Assembly: GCA_001920415.1 (NCBI GenBank)
Contig: MNJR01000007.1
Span: 1 to 64,000, forward strand
Length of the DNA stretch: 64,000 nucleotides
Origin: Acidobacteria bacterium 13_1_20CM_3_53_8
Lineage (GTDB): Bacteria; Acidobacteriota; Blastocatellia; Pyrinomonadales; Pyrinomonadaceae
Reading direction: 5' to 3'
Both the position numbers and the translations under genes were made by a program. Numbering within the stretch: position 1 is the stretch's first letter; every line of letters starts with the position of its first letter. Shown in pieces: positions 34,201 through 42,467 of this stretch. Below the pieces are notes generated by a model. It did no database searches. It worked only from the letters and a program-made list of their open reading frames with translations, and had not been told where the DNA came from.

Positions 34201-34435
34201 TATCTTCGCCGCGAATAGCCCGCAATCAGGTGTTATTCCGTGCGATGCTTCTGCTCCGGCCACCAACCTGACAGATACTGTTACGGCTGGCAGTAGTAGC
34301 CTTAGCTACGACGCCAGCACAGACCAGTACATCTACGTCTGGAAGACTGATAGTTCGTGGGCTGGGACTTGTCGTCAGCTAGTTGTCACACTAAATGACG
34401 GCAGCGTTCACGTTGCGAACTTCAAGTTCAGGTAA
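31256..34435 (+). CDS. Secreted multidomain protein with DUF11-like and HYR repeats
   Basis: The protein has 1059 residues, with a strong ribosome site (AAGGAGG) before its start. A membrane-type signal segment at residues 14-32 (RLVIILSVLALGANLVYTA) leads to a Pro/Thr-rich linker. A DUF11-like domain at about 200-330 reads DLVVYNVVNDPIGDVPDG, then TTNNGPDAVPDVQLTE. About seven HYR-like immunoglobulin-type units follow, each ending like VTYTATDISGNTASANQKVTV. The last domain (NAGRAIPVKFSLSGNKGLNI, ending VHVANFKF) is a recurrent C-terminal module. It is a large extracellular or cell-surface protein, probably adhesive, with no enzyme motif. It follows the beta-helix gene after 289 bases. Confidence 0.85.
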   Translation: MFTERLALRRRSRLTRLVIILSVLALGANLVYTASSKSISRHKAAQTETASRAVGGKQARLPKLSEALSPLKTALPALMPQANPTPTPEAIATYASDCTTPKTSFVLNEVVCAKATGIDLQTFPRSVTWNNTGGLVVSRTDLTGNTISFQIPNDATYAIDNQTGDNRGIWQVKLVPVGRSVVRANAFFTVSDPTSKAADLVVYNVVNDPIGDVPDGANITVSLTTTNNGPDAVPDVQLTELVPSNATFVSASQDSGPTFNCAPPAAGASVCTISSFASGAQATFTFIYNVNSGVPKGTVIASTAAIGQITSPTSVVSELNSRDNQWTARAATSVNTNTPTGCVLACPENMIVTATSQSGAVVNYGSAEPSGTCGTISGDASHPSGSTFPVGTTTVNLTSSQGGGGCSFTVTVVEVAAPTITCQADQTAQATGSQLEVPVSLNTPSTSGNGVILDHSSRSDNRPLTDPYPVGTTIITWVATETFQGTDPQTNDPIVIEGRAVSCTQKIIVTSTGAPTISCPTDRTFNAASCDTVLTAAQIGTPTYSGSNATLTSRRSDDLALTDPFPGGQTRITWTVTDDVDRVASCVQTITITSTGGGDTTPPTLDVPPDVTVTTGGCSALLDDELGVATADDNCSSSVSITRTGIPLNQLGQPTFVFPVGVTTITYTATDGAGNSTVKTQKITVKELTPPTISAPADVVLYTGAGATSCGLNIANLDASLGTATTSDNCPGTVTVARSNVPAGNNFPVGDTIVTYTATDISGNTASANQKVTVRDNTVPTISAPADVTLYTGSGATTCDVTVSNLDATLGTATANDNCPGVTVARGGGNVFPLGDTNVIYTATDAYGNTATATQKVTVVDNTPPVVTPPANITVHLPLNSTATSMVVNYPNPATATDNCAGTITFNYNPASGSTFSVGTTTVTVTATDAHNNNAQTTFTVTVLYNFTGFFSPVINPPTFNVVNAGRAIPVKFSLSGNKGLNIFAANSPQSGVIPCDASAPATNLTDTVTAGSSSLSYDASTDQYIYVWKTDSSWAGTCRQLVVTLNDGSVHVANFKFR

Positions 34436-34452
34436 GCGCCGGGTCATTCCGT

Positions 34453-34487
34453 TTGGGGAGCGATGCCTGAACCGCTTCGCTCCCCAA
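34453..34487 (+). terminator. Stem-loop after the HYR protein gene
   Basis: A perfect 11-bp stem TTGGGGAGCGA / TCGCTCCCCAA with a 13-base loop follows the stop codon at 34435 by about 18 bases. It has no T tract, but the position suits transcription termination. Confidence 0.6.
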
Positions 34488-34544
34488 GCGCAACAAGCTG
34501 TAATCTCTAAAACGTTCATCAAAGCATTCCGATGAACACTTATC

Positions 34545-34592
34545 GCCCCTGTTGGTCGCAGCCCGATTTTTTAAGTGGCGGCCAGCAGGGGC
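34545..34592 (+). terminator. Second stem-loop in the same gap
   Basis: 15-base arms GCCCCTGTTGGTCGC and GCGGCCAGCAGGGGC pair at 13 positions around an 18-base loop containing a run of six T. ACTTTTCA follows. It may be a terminator or an uncharacterised regulatory RNA hairpin. Confidence 0.5.
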
Positions 34593-34777
34593 ACTTTTCA
34601 TTGAGCGCTCATGCTATGGAATTCTTCAGGCTCTGTTTACATTTCACGCAAAGAGTTGAGTGTATGCACATAGATATTTTGTTCATAAGTGAAATTGACC
34701 TGCTACCCAACATACGCCTCACTTGACGCAGTTGCTCTAGTATAGTTAGACTGATGCCTCACTTTAAGACTGAATAA

Positions 34778-34783
34778 ATATAA
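34778..34783 (+). promoter_or_regulatory. Candidate -10 box upstream of the polysaccharide locus
   Basis: A perfect TATAAT lies 75 bases before the Wzm-like gene. No good -35 hexamer lies 16-18 bases upstream, so this is only a candidate. Confidence 0.35.
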
Positions 34784-34857
34784 TCTTTTAAGCAGCTTAT
34801 AGAACTTAAACCGGATTACGATAGTCGTTTCGATAGAGGTGCCCAAGGGTTAGCTCG

Positions 34858-35784
34858 ATGATAACGAACGAAAATATGAGTGTGCTGGAACCAGTTGCTA
34901 CGGAACAGATCACTTCAACTACAAAACCGGAGCCGTCACCTCATAACCACCAATCCCCGCCGGATGAGCCTCTAGTTATCATTGAGCCGAGCAGGTCTTG
35001 GGTGGCAATCAATATTCGCGATCTGTGGGTGTACCGTGAATTGCTCTACTTCCTGACATGGCGGGACATCAAGGTACGTTACAAACAGACCGTCCTGGGG
35101 GCAGCGTGGGCTATTATCCAGCCGCTGTTCGCAATGATTATCTTCACGCTCTTTTTCGGCAAGCTGGCCGGGATAGCTTCTGACAATATTCCCTATCCGA
35201 TCTTCGCCTACTCAGGTCTATTGCCTTGGACATTCCTCTCTGCTGCCATTAACAACAGCAGCAATAGCTTGATTGGAACAGATTCAAGACTTATCACAAA
35301 GGTCTATTTCCCACGAATGATTATTCCATGCGCGGCTGTAAGCGCAGGGCTGATAGATTTGGCAATCGCCTCCCTGATTCTCTTTGGTATGCTGGCCTAT
35401 TATCATATAGCTATTACGGCAAGTCTTCTCCTGTTGCCCTTCATAATTGTGTTGCTGACGCTGCTCGCAATCGGGATTGGAATGTGGACATCTGCTCTGA
35501 ACGTTAAGTACAGGGATGTGCGTTATGCGCTGCCGTTCTTTATTCAGTTGTGGATGTTCTCTTCCCCTATCATCTATCCATCCAGCTTGATACCGCAGAA
35601 GTGGCGATGGCTTTACAATCTAAATCCGCTGGTGGGGATCGTTGAAGCGTTCCGCGATTCATTCTTCGGCAAGGAAATCAACTGGTCTGCGCTCGCCATC
35701 TCAACCGTCATTACACTGACTATTCTGATAAGCTCGGCTTATGCCTTTCGGCGATTGGAAAAGAGCTTTGCTGATATTCTTTAG
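34858..35784 (+). CDS. ABC-2-type polysaccharide exporter permease (Wzm-like)
   Basis: The protein has 308 residues. The first 55 residues are polar. Then comes RELLYFLTWRDIKVRYKQTVLG, the typical entry into ABC2 permeases for O-antigen and teichoic acid export. Six membrane segments are visible, starting WAIIQPLFAMIIFTLFFGKL and ending AISTVITLTILISSAYAF. The segment PFFIQLWMFSSPIIYPSSLI is characteristic. It would export an undecaprenyl-linked glycan across the inner membrane together with the ATPase encoded eight bases downstream. Confidence 0.92.
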   Translation: MITNENMSVLEPVATEQITSTTKPEPSPHNHQSPPDEPLVIIEPSRSWVAINIRDLWVYRELLYFLTWRDIKVRYKQTVLGAAWAIIQPLFAMIIFTLFFGKLAGIASDNIPYPIFAYSGLLPWTFLSAAINNSSNSLIGTDSRLITKVYFPRMIIPCAAVSAGLIDLAIASLILFGMLAYYHIAITASLLLLPFIIVLLTLLAIGIGMWTSALNVKYRDVRYALPFFIQLWMFSSPIIYPSSLIPQKWRWLYNLNPLVGIVEAFRDSFFGKEINWSALAISTVITLTILISSAYAFRRLEKSFADIL

Positions 35785-35792
35785 GTGATGCT

Positions 35793-37121
35793 GTGAAACC
35801 AATCATTAAAATCGAAGGCTTAAGCAAGCGATATAAGATAGGTGAGCACGTCGCGCCTTATGGGTCTTTAAGAGAGACGCTGAGCAGAGCAGCGCGCGCC
35901 CCGCTTCAGTGGGGACGAAAAAGGAAGGCCACAAGGTTCGTCTGGGCGCTCAAAGATATTGGCTTTGAAGTTCCGCCGGGTCAGATTCTGGGCATCATAG
36001 GTCGTAATGGGGCTGGAAAGTCCACGCTCCTTAAGGTGCTCTCGCGCATAACAGAACCCACTGCCGGACGGATTGAGCTTTACGGGCGAACAGGGAGCTT
36101 GCTTGAGGTGGGCACGGGCTTTCATCATGAACTGAGCGGTCGGGAGAATATCTATCTCAACGGCGCTATCTTAGGCATGGGGCGACAGGAGATAGAGCGC
36201 AAGTTCGATGAGATTGTGGCTTTCGCCGAGATAGAGAAATTTCTGGATACACCTGTCAAGCATTATTCGAGCGGCATGTATATGCGTTTGGCCTTTGCTG
36301 TTGCAGCCCACTTGGAGCCGGAGATTCTTCTGGTAGACGAAGTATTGGCCGTCGGCGACGCAGAGTTTCAGAAAAAATGTCTAACTAAAATGGGAGACAT
36401 AGGCCATCAAGGGAAGACCGTACTGCTGGTCTCGCATAATATGGCGAGCGTTATTAATCTCTGCCAGCGAGCGATTCGATTGAGCAACGGGAAAGTTGTG
36501 GCTGATGGTAATCCAGTTGATGTGGTTCAAGGCTACTTAACCGAGACTCGTTCGGCTGACGGTCAGATTCTTTGGAACGATCCGGCAGAAGCGCCGGGAA
36601 CGGAGATCATTCGCTTGCATTCCGTGCGTATCTTACAGGAAGGAATTGATGGGCCAACCGCCGACGTGGACATCTCAAAAGAAGTGCTTGTCGAGATGAA
36701 ATACTGGAATCTACAGGAGAACGCGCCTCTCTATTCGGGGATGTGGCTTAGGGATCAAGTGGGCACTATTGTTCTCTCGTCTGCTAATCTGCATTCGATG
36801 AGCTTAACGGATGACCCTTGGTTCGGACGACCGCACCCTCTTGGTATGTTTCAATCCGTCTGCCGCATTCCCGGCAACTTCTTAAATGAAGGTCACTACA
36901 GTGTTTCAGCTATTCTCGGTAAGGTTCCAGATAAAACGCAGGTGCTGGAAGATCAGGTATTATCATTTCATGTGCACGATACGGGAGAGATGCGAAAGCA
37001 TTATTATGGCGGATGGGTCGGCGTTGTAAGACCGCGCCTGGCCTGGCATACAGAATATATAGAAGGAGTTGTACCGGAAGCCATTGACGGGGAAGAAAAG
37101 CTGGCTTCTGTCAGGGGTTAG
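35793..37121 (+). CDS. ABC transporter ATPase of polysaccharide export (Wzt-like)
   Basis: The protein has 442 residues. The nucleotide-binding domain has Walker A GRNGAGKSTLLK, the signature YSSGMYMRLAFA and Walker B LLVDEVLAVGD, with LVSHNM after it. A C-terminal beta-domain (residues about 260-430, MKYWNLQENAPLY) is the sort used by Wzt to recognise the terminal sugar of the O-chain. It suggests the exported glycan has a capped non-reducing end, such as a methyl or other modification. It pairs with the upstream permease. An R4 hairpin follows 12 bases after the stop codon. Confidence 0.93.
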   Translation: MKPIIKIEGLSKRYKIGEHVAPYGSLRETLSRAARAPLQWGRKRKATRFVWALKDIGFEVPPGQILGIIGRNGAGKSTLLKVLSRITEPTAGRIELYGRTGSLLEVGTGFHHELSGRENIYLNGAILGMGRQEIERKFDEIVAFAEIEKFLDTPVKHYSSGMYMRLAFAVAAHLEPEILLVDEVLAVGDAEFQKKCLTKMGDIGHQGKTVLLVSHNMASVINLCQRAIRLSNGKVVADGNPVDVVQGYLTETRSADGQILWNDPAEAPGTEIIRLHSVRILQEGIDGPTADVDISKEVLVEMKYWNLQENAPLYSGMWLRDQVGTIVLSSANLHSMSLTDDPWFGRPHPLGMFQSVCRIPGNFLNEGHYSVSAILGKVPDKTQVLEDQVLSFHVHDTGEMRKHYYGGWVGVVRPRLAWHTEYIEGVVPEAIDGEEKLASVRG

Positions 37122-37133
37122 AATAGAAAGCTT

Positions 37134-37267
37134 AGGAGTTACGCAGTTGACAGAAAAGCGCAAGCCTTGTCAGTACCGCCTGCGGTAGCGGGCGGGTATT
37201 GTGCGCCGAAGAGACCCGCCCGCTACCGCAGGCGGTACTGACCTGTTCGCTCAACTGCGTAACTCCT
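37134..37267. repeat. R4 element with 17-bp outer and 29-bp inner inverted repeats
   Basis: Outer arms AGGAGTTACGCAGTTGA and TCAACTGCGTAACTCCT are perfect. The inner arms are the same 29-bp GTCAGTACCGCCTGCGG unit as at 21886. The outer end shares GTTACGCAGTTGA with the R3 ends, so the families are related. A spurious 50-residue extension of the next gene is read from this element. Confidence 0.88.
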
Positions 37268-37348
37268 ATATTCATCGAAAATGTTGCCGCAACGATTTAT
37301 AAAGTGGCTTCTGGTTCTGTATTTGCAATCAGCCTCGGTGATTTATCA

Positions 37349-39280
37349 ATGCTCAAGCTAAAGACTAGATTCAAAGAGGAAGTTAGAAAACGCCCAAGGG
37401 TTTGGTCGCTTCTTTATAATCTGCGCAAGCGGGCTGATGTCTACACTCCTCTTCGAGTCGTTCATGAAGTAGAAGCGAAGAGGCATCAAAGGGCTGGCGA
37501 CCTTCTGGCAATCAAAGGTGATTTTGAAGAGGCAATCGAACGATACAAACAGGCCATAGCCCTTAAGCCGGAATCGTTTATTTTAATAAGCAGCCATCTT
37601 ATAGATACTCTGAAGAAACAGGGTAAGAATAATCTTCAGCAGGATGAATTAGTAAGCAGCCTTATACCGGATAGCGCGGAAGTATATTTTAAGATTGGCA
37701 AGGCGCTCGCAAAGGAAGGACGTTTTGAAGAGGCTATTAAAAGTTATCAAAGGGCAATCGCTTTGAATCCGGGGCTTCTGGAATCTAATTACTGGATTCT
37801 GTGGGAGGTCTATGAAAAGTTTGTAAGGGTTGCTGCACCCGAACTAAATCTGGATTTGGATTTTGAACCCGATCAGGATTTTGCTCTGAGAGGATTCAAA
37901 CAAGGAGTGTTACCGGAGGCGCAAATCGCTACCTTTCTGCAATCTCTGAAAGAGCTACCGGAAAAACCTATACTTCAAGAGGATGCTCCTACGGGCTATT
38001 CCTCGCACACCGGTCTGAAGAAATATGAGAAAGATTTAAATAGCAGTCACACACACCTCTCTCTAGGCGCTGAACAACTAGACCACCTAAACTCTCTCTT
38101 ACAACTGCTCGCAAAACCAATTGCCAAATGCATTGGGACTCCGTGGCGCGTTGTTAATGTTCGTTGCTTTAAAACACACCCCTGGGCAATTGAAACCGGC
38201 CCTAATGAATGGCATACGGATGGTTTTCCGTTGTGTATCTGGAAGTTTTTAATTTACCTATCCGAAGTAGGGGCGGAAAAAGGAACTACAGAGTTGAAAC
38301 TCAGCGATGGTTCAATAGCATCTATAACAGGGCCATCCGGCACCTGGCTGCTTTTTCGGAATTCTGAAATTTTACACAGAGGCGTTGCTCCTTCTGTTGG
38401 CGAGCGTCTTGCGCTGGAGATAACGATTGTCCCGTCATTGATTAATGATACGCGTCCCATATGTCCCGGATTGAATGCCAACTATCCTAAATTGCCCTGG
38501 AGCGGGCCATCGGCTGCTCTATATGATTCGATTAATCTTGGCGGTGGCCCTTTGTTCCATTATCCGGGCTGGCTAAATCTGGAGGGAGTGGCAAGCAGCA
38601 TCAATACTTATCCTTTTGAATTTCATCCAGAATGCGAAATTCCCGTAAGCGCCGATAGCGTAAATACTGTCTATACTTCTCATGCTCTGGAACACTTGGA
38701 CACGCCGACGGTGCGTAGAATTTTAGCCGAAACCCACAGGGTCTTAAGGGAAAAGGGTAGATTCATCATCAAAATTCCAGACTTTGATAGAACGCTCGAC
38801 TGCTGGATAAAAAAGGATGACAGTTATTTTACTAACGAGATGTGGTATCTTTCGGAAGTCATCCAAACATGGAAGAATCGTAGCATTACAGACTCTATAG
38901 ATTATAGGGCTGCATTTATATTCTGCGGATTTTGGAATGATGCCTATGGCGACCATTTCTCAGGACGAATTAACGGGAATGAGGATGCCTATCATGGGCC
39001 AGCCGTAGTTGATATTGAATTTCTCAAGAACCTGGCTAACAATTCTACTCCGTCTCAAATTAGCGCTGCGCTGCGCGAGGCTGTGATTTCTCATGAGGAG
39101 AGCTATCATTTCAATCATCAGAATGCATGGGGTTCGCGGGAATTGGAAAAGTTACTTGAGGAGTCAGGGTTTCGTGTCAAATCTTTCGATAAAGATTTTA
39201 TCATTGCTAACTGTGCAGATATTCCAGACATAAATTCTATGAAAGAACAGAGCCTTTATTGCTGGGCTGAGAAGTTATGA
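37349..39280 (+). CDS. TPR + phytanoyl-CoA dioxygenase-like + methyltransferase fusion
   Basis: The protein has 643 residues from the ATG at 37349. The in-frame start at 37199 would add 50 residues translated from the R4 element. TPR-type helices at residues about 45-70 and 110-140 read GDFEEAIERYKQAIALKP and GRFEEAIKSYQRAIALNP. A 2-oxoglutarate/iron oxygenase-like domain follows (NEWHTDGFPLC with the HxD, FRNSEILHRGVAPS with the distal His, and a downstream Arg). The third part resembles a class I methyltransferase, with TSHALEHLD, RILAETHRVLREKGRFIIKI. It sits in a glycan locus and may hydroxylate and methylate a glycan or lipid precursor. This combination is inferred; each domain is moderately clear. 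Confidence 0.7.
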   Translation: MLKLKTRFKEEVRKRPRVWSLLYNLRKRADVYTPLRVVHEVEAKRHQRAGDLLAIKGDFEEAIERYKQAIALKPESFILISSHLIDTLKKQGKNNLQQDELVSSLIPDSAEVYFKIGKALAKEGRFEEAIKSYQRAIALNPGLLESNYWILWEVYEKFVRVAAPELNLDLDFEPDQDFALRGFKQGVLPEAQIATFLQSLKELPEKPILQEDAPTGYSSHTGLKKYEKDLNSSHTHLSLGAEQLDHLNSLLQLLAKPIAKCIGTPWRVVNVRCFKTHPWAIETGPNEWHTDGFPLCIWKFLIYLSEVGAEKGTTELKLSDGSIASITGPSGTWLLFRNSEILHRGVAPSVGERLALEITIVPSLINDTRPICPGLNANYPKLPWSGPSAALYDSINLGGGPLFHYPGWLNLEGVASSINTYPFEFHPECEIPVSADSVNTVYTSHALEHLDTPTVRRILAETHRVLREKGRFIIKIPDFDRTLDCWIKKDDSYFTNEMWYLSEVIQTWKNRSITDSIDYRAAFIFCGFWNDAYGDHFSGRINGNEDAYHGPAVVDIEFLKNLANNSTPSQISAALREAVISHEESYHFNHQNAWGSRELEKLLEESGFRVKSFDKDFIIANCADIPDINSMKEQSLYCWAEKL

Positions 39281-39302
39281 CGATTCTGTTGGCAGCTATC
39301 AT

Positions 39303-39929
39303 ATGAATCATTCACACGCGCAACATTACTTTGAACAGGCGGCTCAGATCGCCAAAACGATTGACCATCAAGCGGTCGAAAGAATCGTCGCCGGTCTGGT
39401 TGATTTAAGAGCGCGCGGCGGTCGCCTCTTTTTGTTGGGCGTCGGCGGAAGCGCCGCGAACTGTAGTCACGCCGTTAACGACTTTAGGAAAATTGCGGGC
39501 ATTGAAGCTTACACCCCTGTTGATAACGTTGCAGAATTGACCGCTCGCACCAATGACGAAGGTTGGGAGACTGTTTTCGAGGCCTGGTTGTCAACGAGTC
39601 GTGCGAATGAAAGGGACGCCGTGCTGGTATTTTCAGTCGGTGGCGGCGATTCGGCGCGCCGTGTGAGCGTCAATATCGTTAGGGCGCTGGATGAAGCAAA
39701 GCGGCGTGGTCTAGCCATCTATGGAATCGTGGGCAGGGATGGAGGATACACTAAGCAAGTGGGTGACGAAGTGATTGTTGTGCCGACCGTTGACCCGGCG
39801 CATGTCACTCCACACTCAGAAGCTTTTCAGGCGGTCATATGGCATTGCATCGTAAGCCATCCCAACCTAGTAGCACATGAAATGAAATGGGAGAGCATGG
39901 CTGGTTCTGAGGTTTCCGTCCCGCTATGA
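39303..39929 (+). CDS. gmhA: Sedoheptulose 7-phosphate isomerase (SIS domain)
   Basis: The protein has 208 residues and one SIS domain, starting after an N-terminal helix bundle. Substrate-binding segments: FLLGVGGSAANCSHAVNDF, ARTNDEGWETVFEAWL and VFSVGGGDSARRVS. GmhA converts sedoheptulose 7-phosphate to D-glycero-D-manno-heptose 7-phosphate, the first step of heptose synthesis. It overlaps gmhB by four bases. The same block contains transaldolase and transketolase, which can produce its substrate. The pathway assignment is an inference from the neighbours. Confidence 0.85.
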   Translation: MNHSHAQHYFEQAAQIAKTIDHQAVERIVAGLVDLRARGGRLFLLGVGGSAANCSHAVNDFRKIAGIEAYTPVDNVAELTARTNDEGWETVFEAWLSTSRANERDAVLVFSVGGGDSARRVSVNIVRALDEAKRRGLAIYGIVGRDGGYTKQVGDEVIVVPTVDPAHVTPHSEAFQAVIWHCIVSHPNLVAHEMKWESMAGSEVSVPL

Positions 39930-40456
39930 ATCGTGCGGTCTTTCTGGATCGCGACGGTGTCATTAACCGTGCGATTGTGCGAGAGGGGCGACCCTTTCCT
40001 CCGCCTTCTCTGGAAGAGTTGGAATTTCTGCCCGGAGTGGCCGAGGCGATTGATGGATTGCGGCGCGCAGGCTTTCGACTTATCATCGTCACAAATCAAC
40101 CTGATGTAGGAAGCGGAAAACAGCAGCGCGAGATGGTTGAGCGTATGCACGAGCGAATAAGCCTTGAACTGTCGGTTGATGACATCAAAGTCTGCTATCA
40201 TGTTGAGCAGGATGATTGCCCATGCAGGAAACCAAAGCCCGGAATGCTTCTGGAAGCGGCTGCCGAGTGGTCGCTTTCGCTCGAAAAATCTTTCATGATT
40301 GGCGATCGCTGGCGTGACATAGAGGCAGGGCAGGCTGCCGGGTGCAAGACGGTTTTAATTAAGTATGAATATGACGAGCGGCAGGCCGATGGGCCAGACG
40401 CTATTGTCAACTCATTGTTTGAAGCGAGCGAGTTGATTCTGTCCGGTAATATTTAA
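39926..40456 (+). CDS. gmhB: D-glycero-D-manno-heptose 1,7-bisphosphate phosphatase (HAD-IIIA)
   Basis: The protein has 176 residues. The HAD nucleophile motif is FLDRDGVINRAI. A second part RLIIVTNQPDVGSG and the zinc-binding cluster CYHVEQDDCPCRKPKPG belong to the GmhB family. MIGDRWRDIEAGQAAG is the last HAD motif. It removes the C7 phosphate of heptose bisphosphate. It overlaps gmhA by four bases. Its stop codon TAA is completed by the first base of an R2 element inserted at the 3' end. Confidence 0.88.
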   Translation: MNRAVFLDRDGVINRAIVREGRPFPPPSLEELEFLPGVAEAIDGLRRAGFRLIIVTNQPDVGSGKQQREMVERMHERISLELSVDDIKVCYHVEQDDCPCRKPKPGMLLEAAAEWSLSLEKSFMIGDRWRDIEAGQAAGCKTVLIKYEYDERQADGPDAIVNSLFEASELILSGNI

Positions 40457-40616
40457 CGTGAGTTCTATATTAGCCATGAGGGGATAAGAGAGAATGGATT
40501 ATCCACTAAATCACACGAAACTACACGAAGAGAACAAGTCGTTTCGTGTAGTTTCGTGTGATTTAGTGGATAGTTTTCTTTCTTTCGTCTTTCTCTCTAT
40601 TACGTCGAACTCATGT
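40456..40616. mobile_element. R2 element, 161-bp MITE-like repeat, copy 1
   Basis: Ends ACGTGAGT and ACTCATGT are inverted repeats, and TATTTA is duplicated on both sides (40450-40455, 40617-40622). An inner inverted repeat has arms of TCCACTAAATCACACGAAAC type. The inserted element supplies the last A of the gmhB stop codon. No protein is encoded. Copies are at 52375 and 56885. Confidence 0.88.
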
Positions 40617-40643
40617 TATTTAGTAACGGGACGAGGGTAAATT

Positions 40644-41417
40644 ATGCCGAACCTCAAAGATTTGAAAGTGAAACTCTTCGCCGATGGTGCAGACCTGGAT
40701 ATGATCTCACGCATGGCCGAGAATCCGCTCATCAAAGGGTTCACGACCAACCCGACCTTGATGCGCAAGGCCGGTGTCAAAGACTATCGCGCCTTTGCGT
40801 CAGAAGTTCTCAAAGTAGTCACGGATCGTCCGGTATCCTTCGAGGTCTTCTCGGATGACTTCGAGGAGATGGAACTTCAAGCGCTCGAAATCGCTTCGTG
40901 GGGCGAAAGCGTATTCGTCAAGATTCCCGTGACGAATACCAAAGGCGAGTCCAGCAGTCCGCTCATCAAACGTCTCTCGGCTGCGGGTGTGCAGATAAAC
41001 GTCACAGCGTTGATGACTGCCGAGCAGGTGGAGGAAGTGATTGATAACCTTTCTGATCTTACCAGAAACTTTGTCTCGGTCTTCGCAGGACGCATAGCAG
41101 ACACTGGCCGCGACCCCATGCCTATCATGCGTCGTGTGGTCGAGCTTTTGAAGGCGTATCCGCAGACGGAACTGATCTGGGCAAGCCCGCGCGAACTGCT
41201 CAATCTGTTTCAGGCGGACGCTGTAGGCTGTCACGTCATCACGGCTACGGATGATGTATTGAAAAAACTTGATCTCATAGGCAAAGACCTTGATGCCTTC
41301 TCGCTTGAAACCGTTCACATGTTCTGGAACGACGCGGAGAAAGCAGGCTACACGATTGAGATTTCCCAGCCCGCGTCTGTCGGAAACACTCTCGTACATG
41401 GCCGCACAGCCAAATAA
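40644..41417 (+). CDS. Transaldolase-family protein
   Basis: The protein has 257 residues. Start FADGADLDMISRMAENP, the typical GFTTNPTLMRKAG segment and the Schiff-base lysine in VFVKIPVTNTKG show a transaldolase of the small (FSA/TalB-C) type. It is longer than FSA (220 residues) and shorter than classical TalB (about 315). The C-terminal part (DVLKKLDLIGKDLDAFS) is its own. In this block it could move a dihydroxyacetone unit to form sedoheptulose 7-phosphate for GmhA. The direction and substrate are not decided by sequence. Confidence 0.86.
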   Translation: MPNLKDLKVKLFADGADLDMISRMAENPLIKGFTTNPTLMRKAGVKDYRAFASEVLKVVTDRPVSFEVFSDDFEEMELQALEIASWGESVFVKIPVTNTKGESSSPLIKRLSAAGVQINVTALMTAEQVEEVIDNLSDLTRNFVSVFAGRIADTGRDPMPIMRRVVELLKAYPQTELIWASPRELLNLFQADAVGCHVITATDDVLKKLDLIGKDLDAFSLETVHMFWNDAEKAGYTIEISQPASVGNTLVHGRTAK

Positions 41418-41468
41418 GTCCAAAATATTTCTGACTCAAAATTTTTTTTAGGGAGAAACAAAAACGAG

Positions 41469-42467
41469 GTGAGTAAAGTTCTGGTTACAGGTGGGGCGGG
41501 CTATGTCGGTTGCGTTCTCGTCCCGAAACTTTTAGAGGCTGGGCATGAAGTTGTTGTTTATGACCTGATGCTCTTTGGCGCGGACGGACTGCCCGAGCAT
41601 GAACATTTGCGCGTGGTCAAGGGAGACATCAGAGACACAGAGCATTTCTCGAAAGAGTTGGAAGGCGTTGATGAAGTGATTCACCTTGCCTGTATCTCCA
41701 ACGACACGCGGTTTGAACTTGACCCGGAACTGGGCAAGTCAATCAACTATGATTGCTTCGAGCCTATGGTTGCTGCTGCAAAGGCCGCAGAAGTAGAGCG
41801 ATTCATCTACGCTTCGACAAGTTCGGTTTACGGTGTGAGCGATGCTCCTGAAGTTACGGAAGAGCATCCGTTAGTGCCTTTGACCGATTACAACAAGTTC
41901 AAGGGGATGTGCGAACCTCTTCTTCTGAAATATCAATCGCCCGATTTCACGACCGTCATCATTCGACCCGCGACCGTTTGCGGATATTCCCCTAGAATGC
42001 GATTTGATCTGACGGTTAACATACTGACCAACCATGCTGTCAATCGTGGAAAGATTACTGTCTTCGGCGGAACGCAGCAGCGCCCGAACATTCATGTGGA
42101 CGACATTGCGGAACTCTACGTGAAGCTGCTTGAACTTCCCCGTGAGATGATAGCGGGCGAGACCTTCAACGCTGGCTACCAGAACCACACGGTCTCGGAA
42201 CTGGCCGAGATGGTGAAGAAGGTGGTGGAAGAAGAGATGCCGGAACGAGCGCCGATTACGATTGAGACTACATCTTCGGACGACCTGCGCTCGTATCACG
42301 TCTCTTCCAAAAAAATTGCGGAGAAGCTCGGCTATATGCCGAAGCGCAGCGTCGAAGATGCTGTGCGCGATCTGTGCCGAGCTTTCAAGGCAGGGAAGCT
42401 TCCAGATAGCTTGGAAGATGATCGTTACATCAACGTGAGATACTTGAAAAGAGGCGGAATCGGGTGA
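41469..42467 (+). CDS. NAD-dependent sugar epimerase/dehydratase (extended SDR)
   Basis: The protein has 332 residues and starts with GTG. NAD-binding glycine loop VTGGAGYVGCVLV; active-site STSSVYGV and YNKFKGM (Tyr-x-x-x-Lys); FDLTVNILTNHAV and QQRPNIHVDDIAEL form the sugar-binding part. It could epimerise or dehydrate an NDP-sugar, perhaps NDP-heptose from the same block. It overlaps the following SDR by four bases, so both are cotranslated. The specific reaction is unknown. Confidence 0.87.
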   Translation: MSKVLVTGGAGYVGCVLVPKLLEAGHEVVVYDLMLFGADGLPEHEHLRVVKGDIRDTEHFSKELEGVDEVIHLACISNDTRFELDPELGKSINYDCFEPMVAAAKAAEVERFIYASTSSVYGVSDAPEVTEEHPLVPLTDYNKFKGMCEPLLLKYQSPDFTTVIIRPATVCGYSPRMRFDLTVNILTNHAVNRGKITVFGGTQQRPNIHVDDIAELYVKLLELPREMIAGETFNAGYQNHTVSELAEMVKKVVEEEMPERAPITIETTSSDDLRSYHVSSKKIAEKLGYMPKRSVEDAVRDLCRAFKAGKLPDSLEDDRYINVRYLKRGGIG

